From Microbacterium oxydans (GTDB lineage Bacteria > Actinomycetota > Actinomycetes > Actinomycetales > Microbacteriaceae), in contig NZ_CP092891.1 in the NCBI RefSeq assembly GCF_026559675.1, positions 3,596,001-3,660,000 of the forward strand: a stretch of DNA of 64,000 nt, written 5' to 3'. Under the pieces are notes generated by a model. It made no database searches. It was not told where the DNA came from and worked only from the letters and a program-made list of their open reading frames with translations. Below are positions 24,728-36,281 of the stretch, piece after piece (within the stretch, counting starts at the first letter, position 1; every line of letters starts with the position of its first letter). The translations under genes and the position numbers were made by a program.

Positions 24728-26437
24728 ATGAGCCGCATCGCCACCGCCGCCACCCACACCATCCGCGAGATGCGGGACTTCCTCTTCGCGAACGCGACCG
24801 ACTACGCCGCCGCCCGCGCGGGCTTCGCCTGGCCCGAGGTCGACGAGTTCAACTTCGCGCTCGAGTGGTTCGACGTCGTCGCCGCGGAGACGCCCGACCG
24901 ACCGGCGGTCCAGATCGTCGAGGCCGACCTGAGCCTGCGCACCTGGACCTACGGCGAGCTCTCGACGCGCTCCGACCAGGTCGCCGCCTGGCTCACCGGC
25001 CTCGGCGTCCGTCGCGGCGACCACGTGATCGTGATGCTGAACAACACGATCGAGCTGTGGGAGGTGATGCTGGCGATCACCAAGATCGGCGCCGTGTCGA
25101 TTCCCACCTCGACCCTGCTCTCCGCGTCCGACCTCGCGTACCGCATCGACCACGGACGAGCCAGCGCGGTCATCACCCTCGGCAGCCTCGCCGACCGCCT
25201 CGACGGCGTCGACGCCGGCATCCTCCGCATCGGCGTGGGTGACGACGCCCCGACCGACTGGGTGCGGTTCGCGGACTCGACCGCGGCCCCGGCCACCTTC
25301 GATCCCGACGGCCCGACGCCCGCCTCCGACACCGCGCTGCTGTATTTCACCTCGGGCACCACGAACCGGCCGAAGCTCGTGCAGCACACGCACGTGTCGT
25401 ACCCGATCGGGCACCTGTCGACCATGTGGTGGCTCGGGGTGCGGCCCGACGACGTGCACCTCAACATCTCCTCCCCCGGCTGGGCGAAGCACGCGTGGTC
25501 GAGCTTCTACTCGCCGTTCCTCGCCGAGGCCACGGTGTTCGTCTACAACTACGCCCGCTTCGACGCGAACACTCTCATGCAGGTCATGGACACGCACCAC
25601 GTCTCGACCTTCTGCGCCCCGCCGACGGTGTGGCGGATGCTGATCCAGGCCGATCTGGCCCGCCTCACGCACCCGCCGCGCGAGCTGGTCGGCGCGGGCG
25701 AGCCCCTAAACCCGGAGGTGATCGACCGCGTGCGCGACGCCTGGGGAGGGACCATCCGCGACGGCTTCGGCCAGACGGAGATGACCGCGTGCATCGGCAA
25801 CTCCCCCGGTCAGACCGTCAAGGTCGGGTCGATGGGGCGTCCGCTGCCCGGCTACCCCGTGGTGCTGCTCGATCCGGTCAGCGGAGAGGTCGTGGAGGGC
25901 GAGGGAGAGATCGCGCTCGACCTGGCCCAGCCGCCGCTCGGACTCATGGCCGGGTACTACGACGACCCCGAGAAGACCGCGGAGTCACGGACCGGCGGCT
26001 ACCACCACACGGGCGACATCGCCGTGCGCGACGACGACGGCTACCTCACCTATGTCGGACGCTCCGACGACGTGTTCAAGGCCTCCGACTACAAGATCTC
26101 GCCGTTCGAGCTCGAGTCGGTGCTGCTCGAGCACGACCTCGTGATCGAGGCCGCCGTGATCCCCAGCCCCGACCCGACGCGTCTGGCCGTGCCGAAGGCC
26201 TACGTCTGCCTGACGCCCGACGCCACCGCCGCGGAGGCCGACGCCGCCCGAGCGATCTTCGCGTACGCACACGAGCGGCTGTCGTCGCACCTGTGGGTGC
26301 GCATCATCGAGTTCGTGCCGGAGCTGCCCAAGACGATCTCCGGGAAGATCCGGCGCGTCGAGCTCCGCGCGCGCGAGGCCGCACGGGTGGAGTCCGGCGA
26401 CGACGCCGGACAGCACCGCGACCGCGACTACCGCTGA
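24728..26437 (+). CDS. AMP-dependent acyl-CoA synthetase (medium-chain/aryl type)
   Basis: A 569-residue adenylate-forming enzyme that activates a carboxylic acid to its CoA thioester via acyl-AMP. The P-loop LLYFTSGTTNRPKLV is near residue 210, the A5 motif DGFGQTE near 350, the hinge YVGRSDDVFKASDYKISPFE (A8) near 455, and the catalytic lysine is in LPKTISGKIRRVE near 540. Motif SPGWAKHAWSS resembles ACSM/benzoate-CoA-ligase types. ATG 24728 follows GGAGCACC. No substrate is evident. The C-terminus ends with an Asp/Arg-rich tail. Confidence 0.9.
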   Translation: MSRIATAATHTIREMRDFLFANATDYAAARAGFAWPEVDEFNFALEWFDVVAAETPDRPAVQIVEADLSLRTWTYGELSTRSDQVAAWLTGLGVRRGDHVIVMLNNTIELWEVMLAITKIGAVSIPTSTLLSASDLAYRIDHGRASAVITLGSLADRLDGVDAGILRIGVGDDAPTDWVRFADSTAAPATFDPDGPTPASDTALLYFTSGTTNRPKLVQHTHVSYPIGHLSTMWWLGVRPDDVHLNISSPGWAKHAWSSFYSPFLAEATVFVYNYARFDANTLMQVMDTHHVSTFCAPPTVWRMLIQADLARLTHPPRELVGAGEPLNPEVIDRVRDAWGGTIRDGFGQTEMTACIGNSPGQTVKVGSMGRPLPGYPVVLLDPVSGEVVEGEGEIALDLAQPPLGLMAGYYDDPEKTAESRTGGYHHTGDIAVRDDDGYLTYVGRSDDVFKASDYKISPFELESVLLEHDLVIEAAVIPSPDPTRLAVPKAYVCLTPDATAAEADAARAIFAYAHERLSSHLWVRIIEFVPELPKTISGKIRRVELRAREAARVESGDDAGQHRDRDYR

Positions 26438-26455
26438 GCGCTCAGGAGACGACGC

Positions 26456-26872
26456 TCAGGAGACGACCGGGATCGACGACGTCACCGCGGCCTTGGTCGC
26501 GAGCGTCGGCTTGGCGACGGGCTCGGCCTTCGAGGCGGGCACCGCCTTCGGCAGCGCCTCGTCGACCTCGCGGTCCGGTCGCCCGAAGCCGGACGCGTTC
26601 ACGATCCCGCGCACGACGCCGCCGATCACCAGCATCGCGACGAGCGCGGCACCGGACACGATCAACGGCATCCACTGACTCGCGAACGAGGCGGTGAAGC
26701 TCATCAGCGCGCACACGATCCAGAGACCGACCGCCCCTCCGGTGAGCCCCGCCTTCGCGCGGACGATCGCCACCCCGGCGACGATCGCGCAGAGCGCGGC
26801 GAGCGCCGCGCCCACGTAACCGATCGGCACCAGAATCGCAGCCAGATCGCTGGCCATTCTCATTGTCGTCAT
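26456..26872 (-). CDS. Small membrane protein with Lys/Pro/Ala tail
   Basis: A 138-residue protein with three or four membrane helices (about 10-35, 41-60, 66-88) and a long cytoplasmic tail made of repeated Ala-Lys-Pro-rich segments (KAVPASKAEPVAKPTL). Not recognised. It is convergent with the acyl-CoA synthetase, with 18 bases between stops. Start may be at ATG 26872 or at an ATG 12-15 bases further in. Confidence 0.65.
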   Translation of the reverse strand: MTTMRMASDLAAILVPIGYVGAALAALCAIVAGVAIVRAKAGLTGGAVGLWIVCALMSFTASFASQWMPLIVSGAALVAMLVIGGVVRGIVNASGFGRPDREVDEALPKAVPASKAEPVAKPTLATKAAVTSSIPVVS

Positions 26873-27009
26873 GACGACCCCCCGTCAGCGGAAACTCCGC
26901 TACCTCGACACTAGAAGTGTGTCCCGGAAAGGCCATCCGTCTCAAGTCCGATCCGCATCATCCTGCAGACGGATATCCGGCCGGGCCGAGAAGGCGCCGG
27001 CGGAGGGTG

Positions 27010-28482
27010 TCAGCGACGGTTCAGCCACCGCAGCCGGCGGGTGCGCACGACGCGCACCGGCTGGGTGACGACGGCGTCGACGACCATCGAGCCGTCGGTC
27101 GGTCCGACGATCGCGATGGCCGAGGTCTCCGTCGCCTCCGCCGGATCGATGGGCAGGCGTCCGAGCGCCCGGTGGGCGCGGACGTACGCGGGCACGAGGA
27201 GCACGATCGCGCCGATCCAGGCGAGCGGGTTGCTCAGCGCGACACCGTCGAAGCCGATCCACGCGCCGAGCACGATGGCCGCACCGACTCGCATGACGAG
27301 TTCGATCACCCCGGTCACGGTCGGCACGAGCGTGTGACCGAGTCCCTGCAGGGCACCGCGCAGCACGAACAGCATGCCGAGCGCCCAGTAGCCGCAGCCG
27401 TTGATGATGAGCATCCGATGGGCACTGTCGACCACGCCGTCCGCCCCCTCGCCGATGAACAGGCGCACCATCGGGGCGCCGAACGCGATCAGCAGGGCGC
27501 CGAGCACGACGCCGGCGCCGACCGACATCCACGTCGCCTCGACCACACCGCGGCGGATGCGGTCGGGACGACGGCCGCCGTGGTTCTGCGCCGCGTACAT
27601 CGACACCGCGAGCCCGAGGGAGGAGAGGAGGGCGACCGCGAGGCTGTCCACACGCGAGGCCGTCGTGTAAGCGGCGACCGCGTCGGCGCCGATCGTGTTC
27701 AACGCGACCTGCACCGTGAGCGTGCCGATCGCGATGATCGAGGCCTGGAACCCCATCGGGAGTCCGAGGCGCAGGTGCTCGGCGATGTCGTCGCGCGTGA
27801 TGCGCCAGTCGGCGCGACGCAGGTGCAGCATCGGCAGGCGGCGGCGCACGAACTCGAGGCACAGCGCCACCGAGACCGCCTGTGCGACGACCGTGGCGAG
27901 CGCGGCACCGCCCACGCCCCATTCGAGCGGGCCGACCATCAGCACGACGAGGCCGACGTTCAGCGCGCAGGAGACGGTGAGGAACACCAGCGGCGTCTTG
28001 GAGTCGCCGATCGCGCGGATGATCGCGGAGAGGTAGTTGAAGAACATCGTCGCGCTCGCACCGAGGAAGCTGATCTGCGTGAAGATCGTTGCCTCGGGCA
28101 TCAGCTCCGCCGGCGTCTGCAGCAGCGCCAGGATCGGGCCGGCGAGGAGCGGGGCGGCGACGGTCAGGATCACACTCGTGATGGCGCTCAGGAACACGCC
28201 GGTGGCGACCGAGCGGCGCACCGCCGCGTCATCCCTCGCCCCGAACGCCTGGGCGATCGGGATCGCGAATCCGCTGGTCAGACCCCAGGCGAACCCGAGC
28301 AGCAGGAACAGCAGGCTTCCGGTCGCGCCGACGGCCGCGAGGGAGGTGACGCCGAGGTGCCGGCCGACGACGATCGCGTCCGCGAACTGGTACAGCTGTT
28401 GCACCACGTTGCCGAGGAGGAGAGGGATCGAGAAGGCAAGGATGACGCGCCACGGACGGCCCGTGGTGAGGGAGGTGGCCAT
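27010..28482 (-). CDS. MATE-family efflux transporter
   Basis: A 490-residue protein with twelve predicted helices in two MatE repeats (first begins ILAFSIPLLLGNVVQQLYQF, which is the classic MATE N-terminus). These sodium- or proton-driven antiporters expel drugs and metabolites. The start ATG 28482 is the only suitable one. The C-terminal 35 residues form an arginine-rich tail ending RLRWLNRR. Divergent from cycA. Confidence 0.93.
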   Translation of the reverse strand: MATSLTTGRPWRVILAFSIPLLLGNVVQQLYQFADAIVVGRHLGVTSLAAVGATGSLLFLLLGFAWGLTSGFAIPIAQAFGARDDAAVRRSVATGVFLSAITSVILTVAAPLLAGPILALLQTPAELMPEATIFTQISFLGASATMFFNYLSAIIRAIGDSKTPLVFLTVSCALNVGLVVLMVGPLEWGVGGAALATVVAQAVSVALCLEFVRRRLPMLHLRRADWRITRDDIAEHLRLGLPMGFQASIIAIGTLTVQVALNTIGADAVAAYTTASRVDSLAVALLSSLGLAVSMYAAQNHGGRRPDRIRRGVVEATWMSVGAGVVLGALLIAFGAPMVRLFIGEGADGVVDSAHRMLIINGCGYWALGMLFVLRGALQGLGHTLVPTVTGVIELVMRVGAAIVLGAWIGFDGVALSNPLAWIGAIVLLVPAYVRAHRALGRLPIDPAEATETSAIAIVGPTDGSMVVDAVVTQPVRVVRTRRLRWLNRR

Positions 28483-28689
28483 GAGGGAGCGGCTCGCAGA
28501 ACTGGGGAAACGGATCGGGGCCGCACAAGCCTATCGAATCGATTCGGCGGAGCACATCCCCCCGTTCTCTCTCCGAGGCCATACCGGGTCGGTTTCGGAG
28601 GTCGGCGGCATCGTGAACTACTCTGCATCAGCATGCCGCCCGCCTCGCGGGCCGGCGGCGGAGTCGATGACGACCGGAGGAGCGAGAGA

Positions 28690-30165
28690 GTGACGAAGCA
28701 GTATGCAGGGGGACACGAACAGGCACCGGATGCGGGGGCACCCGGGGACGAGCAGCATCTGCGGCGAGCGCTGAGCAACCGCCACATCCAGCTGCTCGCG
28801 ATCGGCGGCGCGATCGGCACCGGCCTGTTCATGGGAAGCGGCAAGACGATCTCGGTCGCCGGGCCGTCCGTGATCTTCGTGTACATGATCATCGGGTTCA
28901 TGCTGTTCTTCGTCATGCGGGCGATGGGCGAGCTGCTGCTGTCGAACCTCAAGTACAAGTCGTTCAGCGACTTCGCGAGCGACCTGCTCGGGCCGTGGGC
29001 GGGGTTCTTCACCGGCTGGACCTACTGGTTCTGCTGGGTGGTCACCGGTGTCGCGGATGTGATCGCCATCGCGGGATACACGGATGCGCTCATCCCCGGT
29101 GTCCCCCTGTGGATCCCGGGCGTGCTCGTGATCGTCATCCTGCTCGCCCTGAACCTCCCCACCGTCGCCGCGTTCGGCGAGATGGAGTTCTGGTTCGCGC
29201 TGATCAAGATCGTCGCGATCGTGGCGCTCATCATCACCGGTCTCGTGATGATCTTCACCGGGTTCCAGCACGATGCGGGCACCGCGAGCTTCTCGAACCT
29301 GTGGGACCACGGCGGCATGTTCCCGCACGGGTTCATGGGCTTCGTGGCCGGCTTCCAGATCGCGGTGTTCGCGTTCGTCGGGATCGAGCTCGTCGGCACG
29401 GCCGCGGCCGAGACCAAGGACCCGAAGCGCAACCTGCCCAAGGCCATCAATGCGATCCCGATCCGCGTGCTGCTGTTCTACGTGGGCGCGCTCATCGTGC
29501 TGATGGCGGTCACCCCGTGGACCGAGTACGTCGCCGGCGAGAGCCCCTTCATCGCGATGTTCGCCCTGGCCGGACTCGGCATCGCCGCGACCGTGGTGAA
29601 CCTCGTCGTGCTGACCTCGGCGATGTCGAGCGCGAACTCCGGCATCTACTCGACCTCGCGCATGGTGTTCGGCCTCGCGCAGGACGGCGACGCCCCGCGG
29701 ATCTTCGCCCGCCTCTCCCGCCGCCGGGTGCCGCAGAACGCCCTGTTCCTGTCATGCATCCTGCTGCTGTCCGGCGTCGTGCTGCTCTACGCCGGCAAGG
29801 ACATCGGCACCGCCTTCGACATGGTGACCACGGTCTCGGCCCTGTGCTTCATGTTCGTGTGGACGATCTTCCTGTGCAGCTACCTCGTCTACCGACGCAC
29901 CCGCAAGGACAAGGTCGCGGCCTCCACGTTCCGGATGCCGGGAGGCGTGTTCATGGTCTACGTGGTGCTCGCGTTCTTCGTGTTCATCCTGTGGGCGCTC
30001 ACGACCCAGCCCGACACCCTGACCGCGCTGCTGGTCACGCCGATCTGGTTCGCGGTACTGATCGTGGCGTGGCTGTTCGTGCGGCGGTCGCCGAACCACC
30101 TGGCACGGCACGAGGCGCACATCGCCCACCTGCGCGACGACTCGGTGGAGGCGGACTCGGACTGA
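28690..30165 (+). CDS. cycA: D-serine/D-alanine/glycine permease
   Basis: A 491-residue amino-acid permease of the AAT family with twelve helices. Its sequence matches E. coli CycA closely in memory, including SNRHIQLLAIGGAIGTGLFM and the run FMLFFVMRAMGELLLSNL. It imports D-alanine, D-serine and glycine with protons. The GTG start at 28690 lies behind GGAGGAGCGAG. A much longer frame opens upstream antisense to the MATE gene, but it lacks coding character. The gene ends next to a REP-like palindrome. Confidence 0.93.
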   Translation: MTKQYAGGHEQAPDAGAPGDEQHLRRALSNRHIQLLAIGGAIGTGLFMGSGKTISVAGPSVIFVYMIIGFMLFFVMRAMGELLLSNLKYKSFSDFASDLLGPWAGFFTGWTYWFCWVVTGVADVIAIAGYTDALIPGVPLWIPGVLVIVILLALNLPTVAAFGEMEFWFALIKIVAIVALIITGLVMIFTGFQHDAGTASFSNLWDHGGMFPHGFMGFVAGFQIAVFAFVGIELVGTAAAETKDPKRNLPKAINAIPIRVLLFYVGALIVLMAVTPWTEYVAGESPFIAMFALAGLGIAATVVNLVVLTSAMSSANSGIYSTSRMVFGLAQDGDAPRIFARLSRRRVPQNALFLSCILLLSGVVLLYAGKDIGTAFDMVTTVSALCFMFVWTIFLCSYLVYRRTRKDKVAASTFRMPGGVFMVYVVLAFFVFILWALTTQPDTLTALLVTPIWFAVLIVAWLFVRRSPNHLARHEAHIAHLRDDSVEADSD

Positions 30166-30180
30166 GGCCGCGGTCGGGGC

Positions 30181-30246
30181 GTTTCGTCTCGCTGCGCTCG
30201 CTCAACGACCGGTCGTCGAGCGGGGAGCAGAGTGGCGGGACGAAAC
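30181..30246. repeat. REP-like imperfect palindrome
   Basis: The ends GTTTCGTC (30181) and GACGAAAC (30239-30246) and the centre CAACGACC/GGTCGTCG (30203-30218) are complementary, with partly paired GAGCGnnGCAGnG tracts between. It sits between convergent genes and includes the last codons of the DUF2871 gene. Similar GTTGAGCGAGCGnAGCGAGACGAAAC elements are common intergenic repeats in Microbacteriaceae (recollection, not a search). Confidence 0.6.
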
Positions 30247-30663
30247 GTCCGCCGTCGAGGCCGCCAGGCGCGTGCGGAGGGCGAGGAACAGCAGCACCAT
30301 GCCGGCGCTGAGCAGGATGTGGCCGAGGCCCGCGATGCCGGCGATCATGCTCGACGACTCCTCGCCGAGCACGGTGAGGGAGCCGTGCCACACCAGCATC
30401 GCCGAGGTCAGCACGAGACCGGCGTTGTAGATCCAGAAGAACCAGCCGAACAGGCGGCTCTCGGAGAGCGCGAAGACCTTCTCCAGGAGCAGGACGATCA
30501 GCAGGACGACGAAGCCCAGCACCAGCAGGTGCGTGTGCACGAGGCCGAGCTGGGTCGACTCCCCCTCGGGGAAGTCATTGATCTTGGTGAACTCCCGGTA
30601 GAAGAGTCCGGAGGCGACGCCGACGATCATGTAGGCGAACGCGGCGTAGAACAGGCGGCGCAT
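30202..30663 (-). CDS. DUF2871 family membrane protein
   Basis: A 153-residue protein with four membrane helices, beginning RRLFYAAFAYMIVGVASGLF and containing the conserved HTHLLVLGF. These features define the DUF2871 proteins, whose function is unknown; the fold resembles the cytochrome-oxidase-subunit-I-like helical pairs. The final 13 residues (SSRHSAPRSTTGR) are encoded by the REP-like palindrome, so the C-terminus has probably been altered by the repeat. Confidence 0.85.
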   Translation of the reverse strand: MRRLFYAAFAYMIVGVASGLFYREFTKINDFPEGESTQLGLVHTHLLVLGFVVLLIVLLLEKVFALSESRLFGWFFWIYNAGLVLTSAMLVWHGSLTVLGEESSSMIAGIAGLGHILLSAGMVLLFLALRTRLAASTADVSSRHSAPRSTTGR

Positions 30664-30786
30664 CGGGTTCCTTTCGGTCTGATTCCAGCCTCGGCGGAGC
30701 CGCCGATCCGGGGATCCATCGAACGGTTGAGAAGCCGAGGCGGTCGCCTCTTGTGCCTCCGATGGGGCATGTGATGACCTGGCAGC

Positions 30787-31395
30787 ATGGACTTCTTCCC
30801 GCCTGACCCGGAGACCCCCGAGCCCGACGTGAGCATGTCGGTGCGTCAACCGCGCTGGCAGGCTGCGGATGACGAGCTGCCCGTGCTGCTCCCCGTCTCC
30901 GAGACCCTGGCGGTCACCGACCATCTCGCGTTGGGCCTGTTCGGGATCGCCGTCTACAGCGACGGCGTGGAGTTCCACCTGGAGGGACGCCTCCGGCGGA
31001 ACGACATGCCTCCGCGGGAGTGGAGCGAGCTGTGCACGGACTTCGTCGGACACGGTGGGATGGGCGGCCTGCCCGATCCGGGCGGACGACTCCGTTTCGG
31101 CCTCGTCCTCGGCGACGGCGAGAAAGTCCTCGACGAGGGATTCCCGTACTTCGGTCACGGTGACCTGCCGTCCGATTCCGAGGTGCACTCCCTGTCGCGC
31201 AACAGCAACGGCGCGGGCGGAGATGACCGCCGCTTCACGTCGAGCGACCGCCTGTGGCTCTGGCCGCTCCCTCCGGAGGGGCCGATCGAGTTCGTGCTGC
31301 AGTGGCCGGCGCTCGGCGTCGAGGAGCGGAGGATCGTGCTCGACGGCACCGCGATGCGCGAGCTCGCCACCCGCGTGCAGCGGTTCTGGAGCTGA
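30787..31395 (+). CDS. Conserved hypothetical protein, actinobacterial
   Basis: A 202-residue soluble protein that I do not recognise by family. It has a Pro/Glu-rich start (FFPPDPETPEPD), a beta-rich body with repeated aromatic strands (LFGIAVYSDGVEFHLEG), a glycine-rich turn (GHGGMGGLPDPGG) and a C-terminal helix MRELATRVQRFW. No cysteine pairs or signal peptide. It stands alone between DUF2871 and the two-component system. Confidence 0.65.
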   Translation: MDFFPPDPETPEPDVSMSVRQPRWQAADDELPVLLPVSETLAVTDHLALGLFGIAVYSDGVEFHLEGRLRRNDMPPREWSELCTDFVGHGGMGGLPDPGGRLRFGLVLGDGEKVLDEGFPYFGHGDLPSDSEVHSLSRNSNGAGGDDRRFTSSDRLWLWPLPPEGPIEFVLQWPALGVEERRIVLDGTAMRELATRVQRFWS

Positions 31396-31419
31396 ACGCG
31401 ACGACTCGCGGGTGAGGGC

Positions 31420-32039
31420 TCAGAGGAGTCCGGTGTCGCGGGCGATCGCGATGGCGCGGGCCCGACTGTCGGCGCCGAGCTTCTCGAACACGTGCACCAG
31501 GTGCGTCTTCACGGTGGCCTCGGTCACGAACAGGGTCTTCGCGATCTCGCGGTTCGACGCGCCCGTGTCGAGCAGTCGCAGCACGTCGAGCTCGCGGTCG
31601 GTGAGACGCACCCGCGGCGCGCGCATCACCTGCACGACCCGCTCGCTGAGCTCGGGGGTGAGGACGAGTCCGCCCGAGGCCGCCTGCCGGATCGCGCGCA
31701 CGATCTCGTCGGGGGCGACGTCTTTGAGCAGGTAGCCGGCCGCTCCCGCCTCGATCGCTCCGAGGATCTCGGCGTCGCGGTCGAACGTCGTGAGGATCAG
31801 CACCGCAGGGGCCGGCTGCTGCGCGCGCAGCGCCGCGGTCGTCTGCACCCCGTCCATGCCCTCGCCGAGCCGCAGGTCGCAGAGCACCACGTCGGGGTGC
31901 AGGTGCCGGGCGAGCGCCACGGCCTCCTCCCCCGACGCCGCCTCCCCGACCACCTCGACGTCATCGCGGCGGTCGAACAGCGAGCGCACGCCGGCGCGGA
32001 CGATGGGGTGATCGTCGACGAGCAGCACGCGCACCGGGG

Positions 32040-32043
<4 letters not shown>
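31420..32043 (-). CDS. NarL/FixJ-type response regulator
   Basis: A 207-residue regulator. The receiver domain has acidic pocket D10-D11 and phospho-acceptor D56 in VVLCDLRLG, plus a K in YLLKDVAPDE. The LuxR-type HTH (about 140-200) contains LTDRELDVLRLLDTGASNRE. It is phosphorylated by the kinase encoded immediately upstream, whose stop overlaps its start by 4 bases. Target genes are unknown. Confidence 0.93.
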
Positions 32044-34467
<2,424 letters not shown>

Positions 34468-34497
34468 GCCGCCCGCGGCCTCGGTATCGTGAGGCGG

Positions 34498-35151
34498 GTG
34501 ACCTCCGCCCGCAGCTACCCCGCGACCATCGCGGCCGCGGTGGACCACGAGACGGTCATCCGGAAGTCGCGGTTCCTCACCCGCATCCAGCCCGTCTCCT
34601 CGGTCGAGGAGGCCGAGGCGGTCATCGCCGGCATCCGCAAGCGGGCGTGGGACGCCAACCACAACTGCACCGCGATGGTGACCGGGCTGCTCGGCGACCA
34701 GGCCCGCTCGTCGGATGACGGGGAGCCGTCCGGCACCGCGGGGATCCCGATGCTCGAGGTGCTGCGACGCCGGGAGCTGACCGACGTGGTCGCGGTGGTG
34801 ACGCGCTACTTCGGCGGGGTGAAGCTCGGAGCGGGCGGACTCGTGCGCGCGTACTCCTCCGCGGTGTCGGAGGCGCTCGACCGGGCCGCGCTCGTGCACC
34901 GCGCCGCCCTCCGGCAGGTGACGCTCGAGGTGCCGCACGCCGAGGCCGGCCGCTACGACAACCTGCTCCGCGACTGGGCGGGGCATCACGGTGCGACACT
35001 CGGCGAGCCGACGTACGCGGCCGCGGCCACGCTCGAGCTGTGGACGCCGGAGGCCGAGATCCCCCGGCTCACGGCCGACCTCGCCGCGGCATCCGGTGGC
35101 GCGGTCGTCCCCGTGCTCGGCGTCGAGCGCATCGTCGACGTCCCCGCCTGA
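34498..35151 (+). CDS. YigZ/IMPACT-family protein
   Basis: A 217-residue protein. The N-terminal UPF0029 domain has IRKSRFLTRIQPVSS, DANHNCTAMV, SDDGEPSGTAGIPML and VVTRYFGGVKLGAGGL, all hallmark blocks of the family; the C-terminal ferredoxin-like domain is also present. Related proteins touch translation control or are peptidase inhibitors, but the role in bacteria is unsettled. GTG 34498 is chosen over GTG 34489: TATCGT (34485-34490) forms a -10 box seven bases before 34498, and the message would be leaderless. Confidence 0.9.
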   Translation: MTSARSYPATIAAAVDHETVIRKSRFLTRIQPVSSVEEAEAVIAGIRKRAWDANHNCTAMVTGLLGDQARSSDDGEPSGTAGIPMLEVLRRRELTDVVAVVTRYFGGVKLGAGGLVRAYSSAVSEALDRAALVHRAALRQVTLEVPHAEAGRYDNLLRDWAGHHGATLGEPTYAAAATLELWTPEAEIPRLTADLAAASGGAVVPVLGVERIVDVPA

Positions 35152-35222
35152 GCCCTCGGAGGATCGGCGAACGCACAACGACCGCCCGATATCCTGGATG
35201 CCGCGATCGCGGAAGGAGAGCG

Positions 35223-36143
35223 ATGTTCGACAGCCCGCTCTCGGCCTCGGCCTACGAGATCCTCGGAGTCGACCCGTCCGTCGATGACGTCGAGCTGCGC
35301 CGCGCCTACCGTCTGCGCCTGCGCCAGACCCATCCGGACACCGGCGGCGACGCCGCGATCTTCATCCAGGTGCAGCGGGCGTGGGAGCTGATCGGCACCG
35401 TCGAGGGCCGCGCCGCCTACGATCGCCGCACCGGTGTGAGTCACGACGCCGGCGACGAGTGGAGTGGATGGCGACCGCCCGCGACGCGCACCGACACGCG
35501 TCCGCGCGCCCGCTCCTACGGGCACCCCGGTGGCTGGCGCCGCGAGCGCTACCTCACGCTCATCCGCGAATGGGCGGGCCGGGGCGTCGAGGTCCCCGAC
35601 CCCTACGACCCCGCGCTCGTGCGGTCGGCACCTCGCGATCTGCGGCGGCTCCTCGCCGATGCCCTGGCCGAGGAGGCCACTGCGCGCACGGTGTCCGACC
35701 TCGGCATGGGCTTCACGGTGTGGCACGACGTCGCCGTGGGGGCCGACCCCGACGACAAGCTCGATCACGTGATCCTGGGCCCGTCCGGCCTGTACGGCGT
35801 GATGTCGGAGGACTTCGGCGGGGTGGTCGGCTTCCGCCGCGGCGAGATCACCGGCCCGAGCCTGGGAACCCGGGCGCCGGTGACCGCCGCCCTCGGTCGG
35901 ATGCGCGCGGTCGCGAAGGCCGCCCGCGTGCGATTCGGCGGCGCGATCATCGTGCTGCCCGACGACGACCTGTCCCAGGCCGTCACACCGCTCGGGACGA
36001 GCCGGGGCGTGCCGGTGGTCGTGGTGCGCCGCAGCGCCCTCGCGATGGTGCTCCGCCAGGGCGTGCCTCAGGCGCGGGCGATCGGCGGCAACGAACTGTT
36101 CGACGTGCGCACCCGTCTGCAGCAGACCGTCCGCTTCGTCTGA
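35223..36143 (+). CDS. DnaJ-domain protein with NERD-like C-terminus
   Basis: A 306-residue fusion. Residues 8-70 are a J domain with the invariant HPD at 37-39 (QTHPDTGG), which stimulates Hsp70 ATPase. The middle is an Arg/Pro-rich linker. The C-terminal part (about 150-300) has VGADPDDKLDHVILGPSGLY and VRFGGAIIVLPDDD, resembling the nuclease-related NERD domain (conserved D-H-V-x-x-G-x-x-G). No Zn-finger region of true DnaJ is present. GGAGAGCG precedes ATG 35223. Function unknown; a link between chaperone action and nucleic acid is suggested only by the domain order. Confidence 0.8.
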   Translation: MFDSPLSASAYEILGVDPSVDDVELRRAYRLRLRQTHPDTGGDAAIFIQVQRAWELIGTVEGRAAYDRRTGVSHDAGDEWSGWRPPATRTDTRPRARSYGHPGGWRRERYLTLIREWAGRGVEVPDPYDPALVRSAPRDLRRLLADALAEEATARTVSDLGMGFTVWHDVAVGADPDDKLDHVILGPSGLYGVMSEDFGGVVGFRRGEITGPSLGTRAPVTAALGRMRAVAKAARVRFGGAIIVLPDDDLSQAVTPLGTSRGVPVVVVRRSALAMVLRQGVPQARAIGGNELFDVRTRLQQTVRFV

Positions 36144-36183
36144 GCCCCCGCTTCCCCCTGCCCGACCGCAGGCGGCCTCACCG

Positions 36184-36239
36184 TTGACACCGTGAATCAA
36201 ACCGGTTTACACTCGTGTTCATACTCATCAAACCGGTTC
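36184..36239 (+). promoter_or_regulatory. Promoter with two LacI-type operators
   Basis: TTGACA (36184-36189) and TACACT (36208-36213), 18 bases apart, form a good promoter. AAACCGGTTT (36199-36208) lies between them and a second copy AAACCGGTTC sits at 36230-36239, 31 bases downstream. Both have TCA/CA-type extensions. They match LacI-family operators with a central CG, so the regulator just downstream likely represses itself and the sugar operon. Confidence 0.85.
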
Positions 36240-36281
36240 ACGCCGCGCATGTCGTGCCGCCCGGTCCCCCGAGGAGGTGGC

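Noticed and set aside
26917..30165. A 1,082-codon plus-strand open frame running antisense through the MATE gene into cycA
   Set aside because: Only the last 491 codons are a real permease. The upstream part is His/Asp/Arg/Gly-rich antisense of a clear MATE coding sequence and has no family features.
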